DNA from: Desulfobulbaceae bacterium UBA2262
GTDB taxonomy: Bacteria; Desulfobacterota; Desulfobulbia; Desulfobulbales; Desulfurivibrionaceae
NCBI GenBank assembly: GCA_002347185.1
Contig: DDXK01000036.1
Coordinates: forward strand, 1-5,833
Direction: 5' to 3'
DNA length: 5,833 bases
Shown: positions 4,333 to 5,833 of the stretch, piece by piece
Position numbering within the stretch: position 1 is the stretch's first letter
Layout of the letters: every line of letters begins with the position of its first letter
Notes under the pieces: generated by a model
Told to the model about the DNA's origin: nothing
What the model saw: the letters and a program-made list of their open reading frames with translations, nothing else
The model's database searches: none
Position numbers and translations under genes: made by a program

Positions 4333-5833
4333 ACGACTCCGGCCAAAAACGTCTGGGCAGAAGAATGCATTTCAGTCTGAAGATCTTTCTGACCTTCATG
4401 GGAATCCTCTTCCTTTTCGGAGCAATTTCGAGCTTTGTCTTCATCGGCCTGCAGCAGCAGCAGCTCAGGGAGCATATGCACAAGGAGGGACAGATACTCG
4501 TCTCTGTCCTGGCCGGCAACCTGCAGATGCCGCTCTATTTCGAAAGCCAGCGGGAAATCGAAAAGGCCATGGCCGTCTGCCTCGATCTCGAGGAGGTCGA
4601 TGCGGTCTTCGTCTATGGGGCCGACGGCAGGCTGGTCAAGAGCAGGATCAAGCGCCTGCCCGCCTCCTCCCGGTTCGACGCCGGGTCCCTGACCGCGACC
4701 CTGGCCGGGCTCCGCAACCGGCATTCGGCCAACGCAATAAAGCAGATTCACGAGGAGGAGGATTTCTTCGTCTTTTCCGCCGAGATCAGCGGGAGCACCA
4801 GCAACGGACAGGACAACGCGGCGGAACTCTTTTTCGAAACGGCTCTTCCGGCCGGGGAACGCCCTCGCCTGGGCGAGGTGCAGTTAGTCTTGAACCGGAA
4901 GATTTTCGATCTCGGCCGGCAGGAACTCATCCAGCAGAACATCATTTTTGTCGTTCTTTTCCTGCTTTTTTCGCTCTTTGCCACCTTTGTCCTGACCCGG
5001 GACGCCATGCAGCCTCTCCGGAAGCTGGTCGAAAAGGTCGGCGGCAAGGCCGGGTCGGCAAAGGGGCGGGACGAAATAAGCCTGCTCGCCGAGAGCTACC
5101 AGTCGCTGGTCGACAGGCTCGCTCGCGACTTCGAGACGATCCGGGAGCTGAAGGACGGTCTTGAGGAGACGGTTGAGGCGCGGACCCACGAATTGCGCGA
5201 CGCCCTGCGCACCCTGCAGGAAACCCAGGTCAAGCTGATCCATTCCGAGAAGATGGCGGCCCTGGGCCAGCTGGTGGCGGGGGTGGCCCATGAGATCAAC
5301 AACACCACCAACTTCGTCAGCGGCGCCCTGCCCCCGCTGACGAAACGCCTGGCCGAGCTGGAGACCCTGCTCTCCCGACCGGGCCAGGGAGAGGATTTCG
5401 GGGAACGGAGCGAAAAGGCGCTGAAGAACATCCGCCTGCTCCTGGAAAACATCCGGGAGGGGGCCCGGCGCACCAACAAGATCGTCAACGATCTCAAGAA
5501 TTTTTCCCGTCCCGGCGAGGAGGCCCTGCAGCCGGTGGACATCAACCACTGCCTGGAGGCGACCCTTTCCCTGGCCTATCCGGAATACAAGTACAGGGTG
5601 AAGGTCGAAAGGGAGCTGCAGGACAACCTGCCCCTGGTGCAGGGAGCGCAGGGCCAGCTCAACCAGGTCTTCATGAACATACTCCTCAATGCCGTGCACG
5701 CCGTTGCCGACAAGGGCACCGTTCTCATCCGCACCTGGCGCGAGGGGGAGGCCGTGCACATCCTCTTCAAGGACGACGGGCCCGGCATCCCCTCCTACGT
5801 GCAGCGGCGGATCTTCGACCCCTTCTTCACCAC
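4329..5833 (+). CDS. Membrane sensor histidine kinase, 3' end outside window
   Basis: Open from ATG 4329 to the window edge (501 codons so far). The start overlaps the binding-protein stop (ATGA) and lacks a strong ribosome site, pointing to translational coupling. Order of parts: membrane helix ~15-40; periplasmic domain ~41-203 that includes NLQMPLYFESQREIEKAM and VDAVFVYGADGRLV, resembling CHASE8/single-Cache sensor domains; helix ~204-223; HAMP-like linker ~224-275 (MQPLRKL at 227, DEISLL at 248); coiled coil ~270-310; dimerisation helix with phospho-acceptor His321 (GVAHEINN); N-box with Asn450 and Asn454 (NILLNAVHA); G1 box D482-D-G-P-G; F-box IFDPFFT at 495-501. All key catalytic residues seen so far are present. 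The final ATP-lid glycines, and any receiver domain, lie beyond the edge. It probably reads the adjacent binding protein; the partner response regulator is not in the window. Confidence 0.93.
   Translation, partial: MNDSGQKRLGRRMHFSLKIFLTFMGILFLFGAISSFVFIGLQQQQLREHMHKEGQILVSVLAGNLQMPLYFESQREIEKAMAVCLDLEEVDAVFVYGADGRLVKSRIKRLPASSRFDAGSLTATLAGLRNRHSANAIKQIHEEEDFFVFSAEISGSTSNGQDNAAELFFETALPAGERPRLGEVQLVLNRKIFDLGRQELIQQNIIFVVLFLLFSLFATFVLTRDAMQPLRKLVEKVGGKAGSAKGRDEISLLAESYQSLVDRLARDFETIRELKDGLEETVEARTHELRDALRTLQETQVKLIHSEKMAALGQLVAGVAHEINNTTNFVSGALPPLTKRLAELETLLSRPGQGEDFGERSEKALKNIRLLLENIREGARRTNKIVNDLKNFSRPGEEALQPVDINHCLEATLSLAYPEYKYRVKVERELQDNLPLVQGAQGQLNQVFMNILLNAVHAVADKGTVLIRTWREGEAVHILFKDDGPGIPSYVQRRIFDPFFT

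Noticed and set aside
4884..5759. A 291-codon minus-strand open frame.
   Set aside because: It is antisense to the histidine kinase, whose H, N, G1 and F boxes are intact; no recognisable domain.

Overview
The window looks like chromosomal DNA from a high-GC Gram-negative bacterium. An outer-membrane TonB-dependent receptor, a periplasmic solute-binding protein coupled to a sensor kinase, and a short-peptide radical SAM system together suggest a Desulfobacterota (Geobacter/Desulfuromonas-like) relative. That assignment is inference from gene content, not from a marker gene.

Layout, left to right. Positions 1-475 are a scrambled junction. The C-terminal end of a DUF559 (Vsr-like) endonuclease runs in frame, through a GC-rich palindrome, into a roughly 45-residue fragment of a type I restriction-modification HsdM subunit. 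Two more copies of the same palindrome follow, in opposite orientations. On the minus strand the second pair of palindromes cuts off a radical SAM peptide maturase after about 129 residues (start 858). Upstream of that gene on the minus strand lies a 38-codon gene (1025-909). It has a textbook Shine-Dalgarno and encodes a small peptide with a Cys-Cys pair, the probable substrate of the maturase. A perfect GC-rich hairpin separates the two. Further upstream, and probably in the same transcript, is a complete TonB-dependent receptor (3033-1090).

Positions 3034-3321 are a divergent control region. It is more AT-rich than its surroundings and contains a nine-C run, a small palindrome and a weak candidate promoter. 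To its right, on the plus strand, are a periplasmic ABC-type substrate-binding protein (3322-4332) and, overlapping it by ATGA, a membrane sensor histidine kinase (4329 to beyond the window end).

Working model (inference): the receptor brings a ligand across the outer membrane, the binding protein reports it to the kinase, and the peptide/radical SAM pair is a ribosomally made, post-translationally modified peptide system downstream of the receptor. The maturase is broken within this window, so the peptide is either orphaned or its maturase was split by a mobile insertion whose far side lies left of position 1.
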